Shown in pieces: positions 7,046-15,611 of a stretch of DNA of 64,000 nt. Within the stretch, counting starts at the first letter, position 1. Each line of letters begins with the position of its first letter. This DNA comes from Halobellus sp. Atlit-31R (GTDB taxonomy: Archaea > Halobacteriota > Halobacteria > Halobacteriales > Haloferacaceae), in NCBI GenBank assembly GCA_003665935.1, contig QPLR01000003.1:455667-519666 (forward strand), written 5' to 3'. A model generated the notes under the pieces. The model worked only from the letters and a program-made list of their open reading frames with translations, was not told the origin of the DNA and did not search any database. The position numbers and the translations under genes are program-made.

Positions 7046-9657
7046 CCGAAATCACCCAGGCTGGCCTGCTCCTCCGGGTCGGCCTCGTCGCCGGCGGGGC
7101 GGTTCCGATCGGCGGAGTGAGCTCTCTTCGCGCCCGCTGCGCCCTCCGCAGCGCTGTCGTCGCCCCGGCTCGCGACGTCGTCCATCGAGGGGTCCTCGCG
7201 GCCGACGTTCTCCAGAATCCGTTCGGCGGTCTTCTTGCGCCCGCGGAGTGCGCGGAGGACCGTCGACTTCTTCGCCTCACGGAGGTCCGCCCGCGTCTCG
7301 ATGCCCGCCTCGTAGAGCCGCCGGGCGCGCTTGCGACCGACGTTGCGGATCCCGGCGAGGGTCAGCAGTTCGTCGCGGACGCCGTACTCGACGCGCTTCT
7401 TCGCCTCGCGGACGGGGACGGCCGAGAGCCCGAGTTCGCCCGCGAGCTGCTCGGCCGCCCCGAGGAGCCACTCGGCGGTCTCGACCTTCCCACGGATGTC
7501 GCCGGGGCCGACGCCGTAGCGCTCTGTGATCCGGTCCTCGTCGACCTCGGTGGCCCAGTCTTCGAGCAGCGAGGCCGTCTTCAGCGCCGAGAGCCACTCC
7601 TCGAAGCGGACGTCCTCGTACTCGGAGGGCGTGCGTCCGAGCAGTTCGGCCTCGCGCTCGTAGCAGACCTCGGTGAACGTCTCGCGGTCCCCGGACTTGA
7701 GGTAGAGCTGGTACATATCCGGCGTCCGCGAGGCGAGGTGGAAGAGCCCGAGCGCGGTCGGGTAGGTGGGGTCGTCTGTCGCGTCGTCGGCTTCGGTGTC
7801 GGTCGCGTCGTCGCCGGTCTCGCCCGCGCCGGCCCCGTCAGAGCCGTCGGCGTCGTCGCCGGTCGCCGACGTCGACGCCATCTCGCTGGCGCGCTGGAAG
7901 CCGGCGGACTCCGGGTCCGTTCTCGTCTGTGTCCCGTCTGCGGCGGGGTCGCGGGCGGGAGTCGCGTCCGCAGCGTTCGCGCCCGCGGCGTCCCGGAGCG
8001 TGCGAACCATCTCCTCGCGGTGCGCCTCGGCCCACTCCAGACCGTCGACGATCTCGGCGGCGGTCATCGGGTCGAGATACAGTCTAGAGACGGTGTGACC
8101 GACGCTCGTCGCCGTGAGCGTCCCGTCGTCGCGCTCGATGAAGTCGTTGCGTTCGAGATACGCGAGCACGCCGTCGGTGACCGTCTCCAGCCGCCCGGAG
8201 TCGTCGGCCTGCGTCGCGTACAGCGTCTGATCCAGGAATTCGAGGAGTTCGTCGCGGGTGTGTGCGAACCCGGAGGCGACAGTGGCGAGGACGTGCGTGC
8301 GGAGCGCCGGCTCCGCAGCCAGTTTGGAGTGGACCGGCTCGGGGTCGGCCCAGATGTACCGCTCGAACAGTTCGTCGCGCGTGTCGGAGTTCTTCGCGAG
8401 GAGGACGGCCTCTCCGTACGGGTCGAGTCCCGGTCGCCCGGCGCGGCCCATCATCTGATGCACTTCGAGCACGTCGAGCGGCTTCATCCCGCCGTAGTCG
8501 CCGTCGTAGCGCCGCCAGTCGCGGACGATCACCCGGCGGCTCGGCGTGTTGACCCCCGCAGCGAGCGTCGGCGTCGCCGAGACGGACTTGACGAGTCGGT
8601 CGCGGAAGGCCTCCTCGACGAGCGAGCGGTGGTCGGACGCGAGGCCGGCGTGGTGAAACGCCGCACCCTTCGCGACGCAGTCGGCCAGCGTGTCGCTCGT
8701 TTCGGCGTCGGAGACGTCTCGGATCTCGGCGGCCAGTTCCGCGAGCCGACCGCGTTCGTCACTGTCGAGGTGGTCGGCAGTGACGTCGCGGAGCCGCTTC
8801 GCGGACGCCTCGGCGTTCCGGCGGGAGTTCACGAACACGAGCGAGGAGCCCTGGTCGCCGTCGTCGTCGCCCGCGAGCGCGTCGTCGACGAGCGCCGCGG
8901 TCGGGCGACCGCCGGACGCCACCGGGACCTCCCGCTGGCTCCCGTCGTCGAACGTGACCGCGTTGCCGTAGTGGACCCCCATCCGCAGATCGATCGGACG
9001 CCACGTCGACTCGACGAGTTCGGCGTCGAGCCAGTCGGCGACGACGTCGGCGTTGCCGACTGTCGCCGAGAGGGCGACGACCTGCAGGCCGGGGTTGAGC
9101 GTCCGTAGTTTGCCGAGTGTCACTTCCAGTGTCGGGCCGCGGTGCGCGTCGTCGACGAGGTGGACCTCGTCGGCGACGACGCAGGTCAGGTCGTCGATCC
9201 ACGCCGCGCCGTTTCGGACGAGCGAGTCGACTTTCTCGGAGGTCGCGACGACGATGTCGCGGGAGGCGAGCCACTCGCCGTCGGAGTCGTAGTTGCCAGT
9301 CGAGACGCCGACGTCGAAGCCGTACTCCTCCCAGCGCTCGAACTCCGCCTTCTTCTCTGTGGCGAGCGCGCGGAGCGGGACTATGTAGAGCGCTTTGCCG
9401 CCGGAAGAGCCACTCGGCGGTTCTTCGGGGCGATTCGGGCGCGGCTCGAAAGCGCCGCGCGCGACGCTCGACAGCATCGCCAACTCGGCGACGAGCGTCT
9501 TGCCCGACGCGGTCGGTACGGACGCGACGAGGCTGTCGCCGCGAGTGACGCCCGCCTCGACGGCCGCGACCTGCGGAGGGTAGAGTTCCTCGATTCCCTC
9601 CTCGCGCAGGTGGGACGCGACCCCGTCGGGGAGTTCGGGCACCTCCTCCGGTTGCAT
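7042..9657 (-). CDS. hel308: ATP-dependent DNA helicase Hel308 (Hjm)
   Basis: A Ski2-like 3'-5' DNA helicase that remodels stalled forks and removes lagging strands. In 871 residues: Walker A PTASGKT (48-54), DEVH box (about 167), SATVGN motif [13 protein letters not shown] motif VI, winged-helix and ratchet domains, then a C-terminal helix-hairpin-helix ([19 protein letters not shown]). A long acidic low-complexity insertion lies around 560-635. The C-terminus QASLGDFG matches a PCNA-interacting (PIP) peptide. The promoter is the palindromic box at 9681-9690. It is cotranscribed with Cgi121. Confidence 0.95.
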   Translation of the reverse strand: MQPEEVPELPDGVASHLREEGIEELYPPQVAAVEAGVTRGDSLVASVPTASGKTLVAELAMLSSVARGAFEPRPNRPEEPPSGSSGGKALYIVPLRALATEKKAEFERWEEYGFDVGVSTGNYDSDGEWLASRDIVVATSEKVDSLVRNGAAWIDDLTCVVADEVHLVDDAHRGPTLEVTLGKLRTLNPGLQVVALSATVGNADVVADWLDAELVESTWRPIDLRMGVHYGNAVTFDDGSQREVPVASGGRPTAALVDDALAGDDDGDQGSSLVFVNSRRNAEASAKRLRDVTADHLDSDERGRLAELAAEIRDVSDAETSDTLADCVAKGAAFHHAGLASDHRSLVEEAFRDRLVKSVSATPTLAAGVNTPSRRVIVRDWRRYDGDYGGMKPLDVLEVHQMMGRAGRPGLDPYGEAVLLAKNSDTRDELFERYIWADPEPVHSKLAAEPALRTHVLATVASGFAHTRDELLEFLDQTLYATQADDSGRLETVTDGVLAYLERNDFIERDDGTLTATSVGHTVSRLYLDPMTAAEIVDGLEWAEAHREEMVRTLRDAAGANAADATPARDPAADGTQTRTDPESAGFQRASEMASTSATGDDADGSDGAGAGETGDDATDTEADDATDDPTYPTALGLFHLASRTPDMYQLYLKSGDRETFTEVCYEREAELLGRTPSEYEDVRFEEWLSALKTASLLEDWATEVDEDRITERYGVGPGDIRGKVETAEWLLGAAEQLAGELGLSAVPVREAKKRVEYGVRDELLTLAGIRNVGRKRARRLYEAGIETRADLREAKKSTVLRALRGRKKTAERILENVGREDPSMDDVASRGDDSAAEGAAGAKRAHSADRNRPAGDEADPEEQASLGDFG

Positions 9658-9680
9658 TAGGCCAAGTTACGCCGGCCTCC

Positions 9681-9690
9681 GGTTTAAACC
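9681..9690 (-). promoter_or_regulatory. Palindromic TATA box of hel308
   Basis: GGTTTAAACC is a perfect 10-bp palindrome centred about 28 nt before the ATG at 9657. Confidence 0.55.
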
Positions 9691-9792
9691 GTCGGAGATG
9701 TGGCGTGCGTGACGGGGCCCGTTGCGAGTCCGGCGCTGTCGCGACCGCACCGACGCCGCCAACGATATGATCCCTGTCGTCGAACGCGATGT

Positions 9793-10035
9793 ATGAAGAT
9801 CCGCTACGATCGCGAGACGTGTATCGGGATGTTCCAGTGTGTCGACGAGTGGGACGCCTTCGAGAAGAACCTCGACGACGGGAAAGCCGACCTCGACGGC
9901 GCGACCGAGGTCGAAGAGCAGATCTTCGAGGTCGAGGTCCCCGAAGACGCAGAACTCGATGCGGAGTTCGCTGCGCGAGTGTGTCCCGTGGACGCGATCG
10001 AACTGTACGACGACGACGGCGAACAGGTCGTCTAG
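9793..10035 (+). CDS. Small ferredoxin with three cluster cysteines
   Basis: An 80-residue acidic ferredoxin. The N-terminal CIGMFQC and the distal RVCPVDAIE give three ligands. The second position of the usual CxxCxxC motif is Met, so a [3Fe-4S] or three-Cys-ligated cluster is likely instead of a standard [4Fe-4S]. Such single-cluster ferredoxins carry electrons in the cytosol. The ATG at 9793 is chosen because the MKIRYDRETC start fits the family and a TATA-like GATATGA lies about 26 nt upstream. An in-frame start at 9700 would add a basic, non-conserved tail. Confidence 0.8.
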   Translation: MKIRYDRETCIGMFQCVDEWDAFEKNLDDGKADLDGATEVEEQIFEVEVPEDAELDAEFAARVCPVDAIELYDDDGEQVV

Positions 10036-10080
10036 CGCGTCGTCGGGCGCCGGTCCGAGAACGCGGTAACCGGTCGCATA

Positions 10081-10097
10081 CTCTATCAGTGATAGAG
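10081..10097. promoter_or_regulatory. Perfect 17-bp palindrome resembling tetO
   Basis: CTCTATCAGTGATAGAG is a perfect inverted repeat around a central G. With its flanks, the 19-mer differs at two positions from each classical Tn10 tet operator. It lies 15 bp upstream of the TATA-like box at 10112-10118 and so is placed like a regulator site. No TetR-family gene is in the window. Confidence 0.5.
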
Positions 10098-10111
10098 AGT
10101 CAGCATAATGA

Positions 10112-10118
10112 TTATATA
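10112..10118 (+). promoter_or_regulatory. TATA-like box of the 58-residue gene
   Basis: TTATATA in a locally AT-rich stretch, about 38 nt before the ATG at 10153. This implies a leader of about a dozen nucleotides. Confidence 0.5.
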
Positions 10119-10152
10119 GGTCCGTGAAGAGTTTATCGGCCGAGGGAAAAGT

Positions 10153-10329
10153 ATGAGCCACCAACGCCGCGGTCAGAACCTCTCGGAGTGGGCAGAGTTG
10201 ATCGGAGCCTCGCTGCCGGACTCCGTCGAGGACCTCGAAGACGCGGGCGCCTCAGAGGCCTATTCGGGAGTGGAGGCCTTCGACGCGCTCGGGTCGGAGT
10301 TCGGCGCAGACCTCGAGCGGAACCGATGA
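10153..10329 (+). CDS. Small acidic protein, unrecognised
   Basis: A 58-residue ORF (starts MSHQRRGQNLSEWAELIG, ends FGADLERNR). Composition is typically haloarchaeal: acidic, with a short basic N-terminus. The ORF has a good TATA-like box and the palindrome described above in front of it. There are no cysteines, membrane segment or recognised domain. It may be a small regulator or a helicase-associated peptide, since hef follows 130 nt downstream. Confidence 0.55.
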   Translation: MSHQRRGQNLSEWAELIGASLPDSVEDLEDAGASEAYSGVEAFDALGSEFGADLERNR

Positions 10330-10458
10330 ATCGATTCCTGGCGGTCGCGACTCTCGCGTCAGCGACGTCGCTGCCCGACGGCTGTACGCGCTGTCTTTCG
10401 GTTTCACCTTCACCGCGACCGCCGAACGCTTAACAGCGAAGCCGCCCAATCGGGCGTG

Positions 10459-13092
10459 ATGGCGGCCACCGACGACCCCGCGTACGTTGACCACTCGCTC
10501 CTGAGTCCCGAGTTCATCGAGCGGCGACGGTATCAGATGCAGCTCGCGGTCGCCGCGCGCGAGTCACACACGCTCGTCTGTCTCCCGACCGGGCTGGGGA
10601 AGACCACGGTGAGCCTTCTGGTGACGGCCGAGCGACTCGACGCCGTCGGCGGGAAGGCGCTGTTTCTCGCGCCGACGAAGCCGCTGGTCCAGCAGCACGC
10701 GGAGTTCTACCGCGAGGCGCTTTCGATCCCCGACGAGGAGGTCGTCGTCTTCACCGGCGAGATCCGGCCGGAGGACAGAGCCGAGCGGTGGGACGGCGCG
10801 CGGATCGTCGTCGCGACGCCGCAGGTCGTCGAGAACGACCTCGTCGGCAGTCGCATCTCGCTCGCGGACGTCACTCACCTCACGTTCGACGAGTGCCACC
10901 GCGCGAGCGGCGACTACGCGTACGTCTACATCGCGGAGCGATACCACGACGACGCCGAGCGGCCGCTCGTGACCGGAATGAGCGCCTCGCCCGGCGGCGA
11001 CAAGGAGGCGATCCTGAACGTGTGTCAGAACCTCGGGATCAGCGAGGTGGAGGTGATGACCGAAGACGACGCCGACGTCGACGAGTACACTCACGACACC
11101 TCCGTCGAGTGGGAGCGGATCCAGTTGCCCGACGACATCCTGCAGATCCGGGACGCGCTGAACGAGGTGATCAAGGATCGCCTTCAGAAGCTGAAGTCCC
11201 TCGGTGTGACAAACACCACCCAGCCCGACGTCTCCCAGAAGCAGTTGAACCGGATGCGCGGCAAGCTTCAGGAGTTGATGAACGCCGACAAGTCGGAGGG
11301 CTACAAGGGGATGTCGACGCACGCGGAGGTGATGAAGCTCCGGCGCGCGGTCGAACTCGTCGAGACACAGTCGGTCGAGTCCGTCCGGCGGTACTTCGAG
11401 CGCCAGCGGAACGCCGCGCGCTCGTCGGGGGCGTCGAAGGCGAGCCAGCGGCTCGTCGCCGAGCCAAAAGTGCGGGAGGCGATGCGCCTCGCGGAGTCGT
11501 TCGACGGCACGCACCCGAAGTTCTCGCGGGCGCGGATTCTCCTCGCGCAGACGCTCGGCATCGAAGAGGGCGAGCGCGTCATCGTCTTCACCGAGTCGCG
11601 CGACACCGCCGAGGCGCTGACGGAGTTCCTCGGCGCGTCGTTCGACGTCCGTCGGTTCGTCGGGCAGGGCGACAAGGAGAGTTCGGACGGAATGACGCAG
11701 AGGCAACAGCAGGAGACGCTCGACGACTTTCGCGCGGGCGAGTTCGAGGTGCTCGTCTCGACGTCAGTCGCCGAGGAGGGGCTCGACGTGCCCGAGGTCG
11801 ATCTGGTGCTCTTCTTCGAGCCCGTGCCGACGGCCATCCGCTCGATCCAGCGGAAGGGGCGGACCGGCCGGCAGGCCGAGGGGCGCGTCGTCGTTCTGCT
11901 CGCCGAGGACACCCGCGACGAGGCGTACTTCTGGATCTCCCGTCGCCGCGAGAAGGAGATGGAGTCGGAGCTGCGGGAGCTGAAGGGGTTCGCCGGCGAC
12001 ATCGAGTCAGAACTCACCGCGCCGCAGCAGGGGCTCGAAGCGTACGACGGCACAGAGGCCGGCCGGGGTGAGGCGAGCGGGGAGAGCGTGGCCGACGCAG
12101 AGCGCGGCGGTGGCGCAACCGACGGAGCGGACGCGAGTGGCGACGCGACTACTGGGGCGGACGCGAAGGGCGGCGCGCAGTCGGCTCCCCAGTCGAAGGG
12201 ACAGGCCGGCCTCACCGACTTCGGACCGACGGACGAGGAGATAGAGCGCGCGCGGGGCGACGGGATCGCAGCGACGAGTAGCGGGGAGCCAGCTAAAGAC
12301 GAAGAGCAGGCAGCCGACGAGGAGCAGGCAGCCGACGAGGAGCAGGCAGCCGACGAGGAGCAGGCAGCCGACGAAGAGCAAGCAACCGACAAAGAGCAGG
12401 CAGCCGAGGCGGGCGTCGTCGCCACCGCGGAGGGAAACGACGAGGAGACCGAGATCGTCGTCGACCAGCGGGAACTCGACGCCGCGATCGCGAAGGACCT
12501 CTCGAAGCGCGAGAACGTCCGCACGCGGCTGGAGACGCTCGCCGTCGGCGACTACGTGCTCTCCGACCGCGTTGCCGTCGAGCGGAAGTCGATCGCGGAC
12601 TTTCTGGACACGCTTCTCGGCGGTGACCGGTCCCTGTTCGAGCAGATCGGCGACCTCGCTCGCGCGTATGCGCGCCCGGTGTTGGTTGTCGAAGGCGAGG
12701 GGCTCTACGAGGAACGGAACGTCCACCCCGGCGCGATCCGGGGCGCACTCGCCTCGCTCGCGGTCGACTTCGACGTGAGTGTCCTCCAGACACGCGACGA
12801 AGACGACACCGCCGAACTGCTCTTAACGATCGCCGAGCGCGAACAGGGTGAACGCGAGCGGACGGTGAGCGTCCACGGCGGCAAGAGCGCGAAGACGCTG
12901 GCCGAACAGCAGGAGTACGTCGTCTCCGCGATCGCCGACATCGGCCCCGTGACCGCGCAGTCGCTCCTGCAGGAGTTCGGTACCGTCGAGGCCGTGATGA
13001 CCGCGCGGAAGGACGATCTCACCGAGGTCAGCGGCGTCGGCGACGTGACCGCCGAGCGCATTCGGGAAGTCGTCGGCAGCGACTACGAGTAG
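10459..13092 (+). CDS. hef: Hef helicase/nuclease (FANCM/XPF-like)
   Basis: Fork-structure-specific helicase-nuclease used in stalled-fork repair. In 877 residues: Walker A PTGLGKT (43-49), DECH box (about 144-147), helicase C domain with QRKGRTGRQ, a PIP-like QAGLTDF (582-588), an acidic linker with six 6-residue repeats (about 614-649), an ERCC4 nuclease domain with VDQREL and VERKSIADFL (about 668-800), and tandem helix-hairpin-helix motifs (about 820-877). ATG 10459 is used; a GTG directly precedes it. It is close to Hel308, another PIP-bearing fork helicase. Confidence 0.95.
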   Translation: MAATDDPAYVDHSLLSPEFIERRRYQMQLAVAARESHTLVCLPTGLGKTTVSLLVTAERLDAVGGKALFLAPTKPLVQQHAEFYREALSIPDEEVVVFTGEIRPEDRAERWDGARIVVATPQVVENDLVGSRISLADVTHLTFDECHRASGDYAYVYIAERYHDDAERPLVTGMSASPGGDKEAILNVCQNLGISEVEVMTEDDADVDEYTHDTSVEWERIQLPDDILQIRDALNEVIKDRLQKLKSLGVTNTTQPDVSQKQLNRMRGKLQELMNADKSEGYKGMSTHAEVMKLRRAVELVETQSVESVRRYFERQRNAARSSGASKASQRLVAEPKVREAMRLAESFDGTHPKFSRARILLAQTLGIEEGERVIVFTESRDTAEALTEFLGASFDVRRFVGQGDKESSDGMTQRQQQETLDDFRAGEFEVLVSTSVAEEGLDVPEVDLVLFFEPVPTAIRSIQRKGRTGRQAEGRVVVLLAEDTRDEAYFWISRRREKEMESELRELKGFAGDIESELTAPQQGLEAYDGTEAGRGEASGESVADAERGGGATDGADASGDATTGADAKGGAQSAPQSKGQAGLTDFGPTDEEIERARGDGIAATSSGEPAKDEEQAADEEQAADEEQAADEEQAADEEQATDKEQAAEAGVVATAEGNDEETEIVVDQRELDAAIAKDLSKRENVRTRLETLAVGDYVLSDRVAVERKSIADFLDTLLGGDRSLFEQIGDLARAYARPVLVVEGEGLYEERNVHPGAIRGALASLAVDFDVSVLQTRDEDDTAELLLTIAEREQGERERTVSVHGGKSAKTLAEQQEYVVSAIADIGPVTAQSLLQEFGTVEAVMTARKDDLTEVSGVGDVTAERIREVVGSDYE
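12298..12405 (+). repeat. Six 18-bp tandem repeats in the hef linker
   Basis: Six in-frame copies of an 18-bp unit encode DEEQAA with small changes (last units DEEQAT and DKEQAA). The array lies in the acidic linker between the helicase and nuclease modules. Confidence 0.85.
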
Positions 13093-13121
13093 TCGGATCC
13101 AGAGGTCACGAGCAGACGGGT

Positions 13122-14189
13122 TCAGCCGTGGCCAGCGTCATCGTGGTGGTCAACGTCGGTGTCTCTGACGGTGTCGCCGAGGTCGGTACCCCCACCCTCG
13201 TCTCCCACGGAGTTCAGCTCCGTCGAGAGGAGCGCCGCGGACTCGACGAACAGACCGACGGCGAGCGGGCCGGCGACGACCCCGATCGGACCGATAGTGA
13301 GCACGCCGCCGAAGAAGCCGACGAAGTAGAGGCTTCCGGGGATGTCGGCCGTCTGTCGGGCGAGTCGCGGGCGGATGAGCACGTCCGGGAGCCACGCGAC
13401 GACGAAGCCGCCGACGAGGAAGACCAGCGCCGCCCGGAGTAGTTCGCCGATCGCGACGTGGTAGGCCGCGAGGCCGGCGACGAGAACGCTCGGGCCGATG
13501 ATCGGCACGAACTGGAGGACTGCCGCGACAGTCGACAGCGTCACGACCGACTCGTAACCGAGCGCGAAGAACACCGGCAGCGCGAGGACGAACGTGCCGA
13601 GCGCCGTCGCCGCTTGAAGCACGTAGATCGCGAAGAGCGTCTCGCGCGCCCGCCGGTTCAGCGAGCGGGCGGCGTCGCGGTAGTCCGACGGTACGAGCGC
13701 GAGCGCGGCGCGTTGGGCGTCCTCGCCGTAGAACAGGAGCGAGTAGATCAAAAATACGAAGAGCGTGAGCTTCACCAGCAGGACCGGCGCAGCCGTGGCA
13801 GCGCGTCGCGCCGCGCGCTCGACGAGCGAGACGACGAGCGTCGCGATCGACTCCAGAGTGACAGTGTACTCGAAACCGAACGCCGAGAGGTCGACTTGTG
13901 CAGGCAGCAGCCCGATGAGGGCCACGAACGAGTCGAAGCGAAGGTAGGCGACGACCGCGAGCGGTACGAAGACGAGAAGCGCCATCACGAACGCACCGGC
14001 AGTCGCGCCACCGCTCGCGACGCGTCGGGACTGCCCGCGGGCGACGAGTTCGCGCCGGACCGGCCAGAGTAGGTACGCGACGGTGACCGCGAAGAAGACC
14101 GTGCTCAGGACCGACGCCAGCAGTGCGGCCGTGATCGCGCCGGCGACGACGAAGAGCGCACCGAGCGCGTACCGTCGGTTTCGTGACAC
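13122..14189 (-). CDS. AI-2E/PerM-family membrane transporter
   Basis: About 355 residues with eight hydrophobic segments. The C-terminal block (VGFFGGVLTIGPIGVVAGPLAVGLF) is the hallmark of the AI-2E transporter/PerM (UPF0118) family. Members export small molecules or act as sodium/proton antiporters; the substrate here cannot be inferred. The GTG at 14189 is preferred because it directly precedes SRNRRYALGALF and the first helix. An ATG at 14243 would add a non-conserved N-terminus and intrude on the ABC-operon promoter region. Confidence 0.8.
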   Translation of the reverse strand: MSRNRRYALGALFVVAGAITAALLASVLSTVFFAVTVAYLLWPVRRELVARGQSRRVASGGATAGAFVMALLVFVPLAVVAYLRFDSFVALIGLLPAQVDLSAFGFEYTVTLESIATLVVSLVERAARRAATAAPVLLVKLTLFVFLIYSLLFYGEDAQRAALALVPSDYRDAARSLNRRARETLFAIYVLQAATALGTFVLALPVFFALGYESVVTLSTVAAVLQFVPIIGPSVLVAGLAAYHVAIGELLRAALVFLVGGFVVAWLPDVLIRPRLARQTADIPGSLYFVGFFGGVLTIGPIGVVAGPLAVGLFVESAALLSTELNSVGDEGGGTDLGDTVRDTDVDHHDDAGHG

Positions 14190-14338
14190 GCTGACACGTC
14201 GCGCCGGAGCGGCAAGAGCGTTGCTCCGGTCGTATGGGCACACCGGTGGCCTGCGCTGTCAGGCGTCCCGGTGGCCCGCGTCGTCAGGCGCACCAGTGGA
14301 CTGCCTCGTCGGACGCGATACCGGACGACTTCACCACC

Positions 14339-14347
14339 GTTAATATC
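14339..14347 (+). promoter_or_regulatory. TATA-like box of the thiamine-type ABC operon
   Basis: GTTAATATC centred 26 nt before the ATG at 14369. Confidence 0.5.
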
Positions 14348-14354
14348 ACTGAGT

Positions 14355-14362
14355 GTAATTAC
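14355..14362. promoter_or_regulatory. GTAATTAC palindrome near the ABC operon start
   Basis: A perfect 8-bp palindrome between the TATA-like box and the start codon, an operator-like position. Archaeal thiamine genes are known to be controlled by the repressor ThiR, so a thiamine-responsive site is possible. This is inference only. Confidence 0.3.
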
Positions 14363-14368
14363 CCAGTA

Positions 14369-15520
14369 ATGAAGCGGAGAGCGTTCCTGCGCGTTGCTGG
14401 TGCGGGTGGAGTTGCCGGCTTGGCCGGGTGCACCGGCGGAGACGACGGCGCGACAGAGACGACGACAGACGGAGCCAGCGGCGAAGCGACCGAGTCGGCG
14501 ACGGCGACGGCGACAGCGACCGGGACCGCCGGCGGCGACGCACCGGAGCTCGTCGTCGCGACGTACGGGCCGTTCGTCGACGCGCCGTCGTCGAGCCCCG
14601 GCGCGTGGATCAAAGACACCTTCGAGTCCGAATTCGACGCGACACTCCGGTACGTGACGCCCGACAGCGAGATCAACTACTTCATCGAGCGGGCGCTCCG
14701 CGGCGTCGACATCGAGGCCGACGTCTACGTCGGTCTCAACGTCGATATGCTCATCCGGATCGACGAGCGCCTGGACGACGGGCTCTTCACCCCCGTCGAC
14801 GGGCTCTCGCGGGGGAGCGAGGTGAAGGAGTCGCTGTCGTTCGACCCGAAGGGGCGGACGGTCCCGTACGACACGAGCTACGTCAGCGTCGTCTACAACG
14901 AGACGCTGGGCGGGGACGGCCCCTACAGCGCGCCGGAGACGTTCGACGAGCTCCTCGATCCGGCCTACGAGGGCGACCTTCTCGCACAGAACCCGACTGC
15001 GAGCGCGACCGGGAAGTCGTTCCTCCTGCACACGATCGACGCCAAGGGCGAGGACGGCTACCTCGACTATTGGAAACGGCTCCAGGCGAACGGGATCCGC
15101 ATCCTCTCGGACTGGTCGGCGTCGTACACGGCGTACTCGAACGAGGAGGCCCCGATGGTCGTCTCGTACTCGACGGACCAGGTGTACGCCAGCCGCTCCG
15201 GCGAAGACCTGGCGAAACATCAGATCCGGTTCCTGAACGACCAGGGGTACGCCTACCCGGAGGGGATGGCGCTGTTCGAGGGCACCGACAACCCCGAGCT
15301 TGCGCGCTCGTTCCTCGACTTTATGTTACGGCCAGACGTGCAAGGTGAAATTGCCCAGCGGAACGTCGCGTTCCCGGCCACGACGACCGCAGAGCTGCCG
15401 GCGTCGTTCGCCGAGTACGCGCAGGCCCCGCCGGAAGCAGTCACTTTCACGTACGACGCCCTTCGAGACAACGTGAGTGAGTGGACACAGGCGTGGGAAC
15501 GGCAGTTCGCCAGCAAGTAA
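14369..15520 (+). CDS. tbpA: Thiamine-type ABC transporter substrate-binding lipoprotein
   Basis: A 383-residue extracellular binding protein. It begins with a twin-arginine signal and lipobox (KRRAFLR, then LAGC with Cys at about residue 21), followed by the Thr/Ala/Glu-rich tether usual in haloarchaeal lipoproteins. The mature part has the thiamine-binding-protein pattern (LVVATYGPF, VPYDTSYVSVVYN, PTASATGKSFLL, LSDWSASYTAYS). It is followed by the two-domain permease and ATPase. Iron-type substrates are a less likely alternative. Confidence 0.83.
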   Translation: MKRRAFLRVAGAGGVAGLAGCTGGDDGATETTTDGASGEATESATATATATGTAGGDAPELVVATYGPFVDAPSSSPGAWIKDTFESEFDATLRYVTPDSEINYFIERALRGVDIEADVYVGLNVDMLIRIDERLDDGLFTPVDGLSRGSEVKESLSFDPKGRTVPYDTSYVSVVYNETLGGDGPYSAPETFDELLDPAYEGDLLAQNPTASATGKSFLLHTIDAKGEDGYLDYWKRLQANGIRILSDWSASYTAYSNEEAPMVVSYSTDQVYASRSGEDLAKHQIRFLNDQGYAYPEGMALFEGTDNPELARSFLDFMLRPDVQGEIAQRNVAFPATTTAELPASFAEYAQAPPEAVTFTYDALRDNVSEWTQAWERQFASK

Positions 15521-15611
15521 CGGCGTAGCCGTAGGCGAGCGCAGAGCACAGGCGTGACCGTGGTGGCTCGCAAGCGATGAACGCGCCGGCGACCCCGCCG
15601 GCGCGGATCCG

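Noticed and set aside
7117..9108. Long plus-strand open frame of about 660 codons antisense to hel308
   Set aside because: High GC at third codon positions opens antisense frames. The product is Arg/Val/Gly-rich with no motif, and the minus strand encodes a clear Hel308.
10326..10433. 35-codon ORF overlapping the end of the 58-residue gene
   Set aside because: Short, basic, Pro/Ser-rich and without its own promoter; the ATGA overlap alone is not enough.
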